From the NCBI GenBank assembly GCA_001940645.1, contig MDVS01000081.1, positions 1 to 17,594 on the forward strand: a DNA stretch of 17,594 nucleotides, read 5' to 3'. This document shows, piece by piece, positions 17,081 through 17,594 of this stretch. Each line of letters starts with the position of its first letter. The stretch's first letter is position 1. Source of the stretch: Candidatus Heimdallarchaeota archaeon LC_3 (GTDB lineage: Archaea > Asgardarchaeota > Heimdallarchaeia > Hodarchaeales > LC-3). The notes below the pieces were generated by a model that was given only the letters and a program-made list of their open reading frames with translations, did not search any database and had not been told where the DNA came from. The translations under genes were made by a program, and so were the position numbers.

Positions 17081-17594
17081 GGTTGTTACAAGGATTGCCA
17101 TATCTGGCCACATACCTGATTGTCTACACTTAATATTGAAAAACTTTTCAGCACCTAAATCAGATCCAAATCCAGCTTCTGTTATTAAATAATCAACCAT
17201 GTGGATTCCAAGTTGATCTCCAACCACTGATGAACAACCATGGGCAATGTTTCCGAACGGTCCTATATGTATAATACAAGCTTGACCTTCAATCGTTTGA
17301 ACTAGATTTGGTTTTATAACATCTTTTAATAACGCAGCCATTGAACCTGCTGTTTTTAATTGCTCAGCGGTTATTAATTTTCCATCACGGTTTCTTCCTA
17401 GGACAATTTGCCCTAATTTTTTTCGCATATCAGGTATATCTTTTGCTAAAGCCATTAAAGCCATGATTTCTGAAGCTGCTGTTATATCAAACCCTGAAGA
17501 TCTTGCTACACCATTGATTGCCGGATCTCCTAATCCGGTTACGATCTCTCGTAAAGCTCGATCATTCATATCCATTACTCGTTTCCATTGAATG
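17081..17594 (-). CDS. fhs: Formate-tetrahydrofolate ligase, internal fragment in reverse orientation
   Basis: Reading leftward from 17594, the first 150 bases repeat the fhs segment already encoded at 16931-17080. Bases 17444-17081 then encode new fhs sequence: KDIPDMRKKLGQIVLGRNRDGK, GSMAALLKDVIKPNLVQT, HIGPFGNIAHGCSSVVGDQ, YLITEAGFGSDLGAEKFFNIKCR and PDMAILVTTA, all conserved in the family and in order. Joined after 17080 they keep the frame (codon 212 is GCA across the join). Past 17081 the reading enters the antisense of the left arm and the protein no longer fits. This is therefore not a second gene copy but the continuation of the same gene, most likely flipped by an assembly or amplification chimera. 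Confidence 0.9.
17445..17594 (-). repeat. Right arm of the 150-base inverted repeat
   Basis: Exact reverse complement of 16931-17080, ending at the last base of the window. The spacer between the arms is 364 bases (17081-17444). Perfect identity plus termination at the sequence end is typical of hairpin chimeras at contig ends. Confidence 0.97.

Noticed and set aside
17081..17192. Apparent C-terminus of the + strand fhs frame
   Set aside because: The residues after ALMALA do not match fhs and are antisense to a conserved fhs segment, so they are a product of the inverted junction.
16931..17594. Invertible DNA switch or miniature transposon
   Set aside because: The arms are ordinary fhs coding sequence without recombinase sites, target duplication or terminal-repeat character, and one arm ends at the window edge. 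A chimera explains everything with fewer assumptions.
1..17594. CRISPR arrays, insertion sequences, rRNA or tRNA genes
   Set aside because: I saw no regularly spaced direct repeats, transposase genes, rRNA segments or tRNA-like folds on either strand.

Overview
The window looks like archaeal DNA, most likely from an Asgard archaeon of the Heimdallarchaeia type. Four things point there. Base composition is strongly AT-rich. Several starts are preceded by GGTG/GGTGA Shine-Dalgarno sequences. There is a Rag/Gtr-like small GTPase with the HKxD G4 motif and a roadblock-like C-terminus (12951-13856). There is also a surface protein ending in a Thr-rich stalk and a PGF-type C-terminal sorting segment (1421-4246). 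The lineage is an inference from gene content; no marker gene is present.

Left part (1-5892). A leftward two-gene operon encodes an atypical short-chain dehydrogenase and the N-terminus of an aldehyde dehydrogenase that runs off the window. Divergent to it is a large secreted, cysteine-containing repeat protein (six units of about 110-126 residues, counted by eye), followed by a membrane-anchored DUF3179 protein. The DUF3179 gene meets a small leftward orphan gene stop codon to stop codon, with no base between them.

Middle (6101-11524). Two large leftward genes form the clearest accessory module: a DUF1156-type adenine-specific DNA methyltransferase with an internal zinc ribbon, then a DUF499-type P-loop ATPase. 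Related pairs elsewhere are associated with anti-phage islands. No nuclease or helicase is present here. The 326-base gap upstream of the methyltransferase carries a GC-richer inverted repeat that may be a structured RNA or regulatory element.

Right part (11851-17594). Genes here are a D-2-hydroxyacid dehydrogenase and the Rag-like GTPase (same strand), an ABM-family small protein, an M3-family oligoendopeptidase F, and the 5' part of formate-tetrahydrofolate ligase (fhs).

The last 664 bases are not colinear. A perfect 150-base inverted repeat (16931-17080 and 17445-17594) flanks 364 bases that carry the next part of fhs in reverse orientation. This is best explained as a chimeric hairpin at a contig end. 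Joining the + strand up to 17080 with the - strand from 17444 restores about 330 residues of an intact fhs frame.
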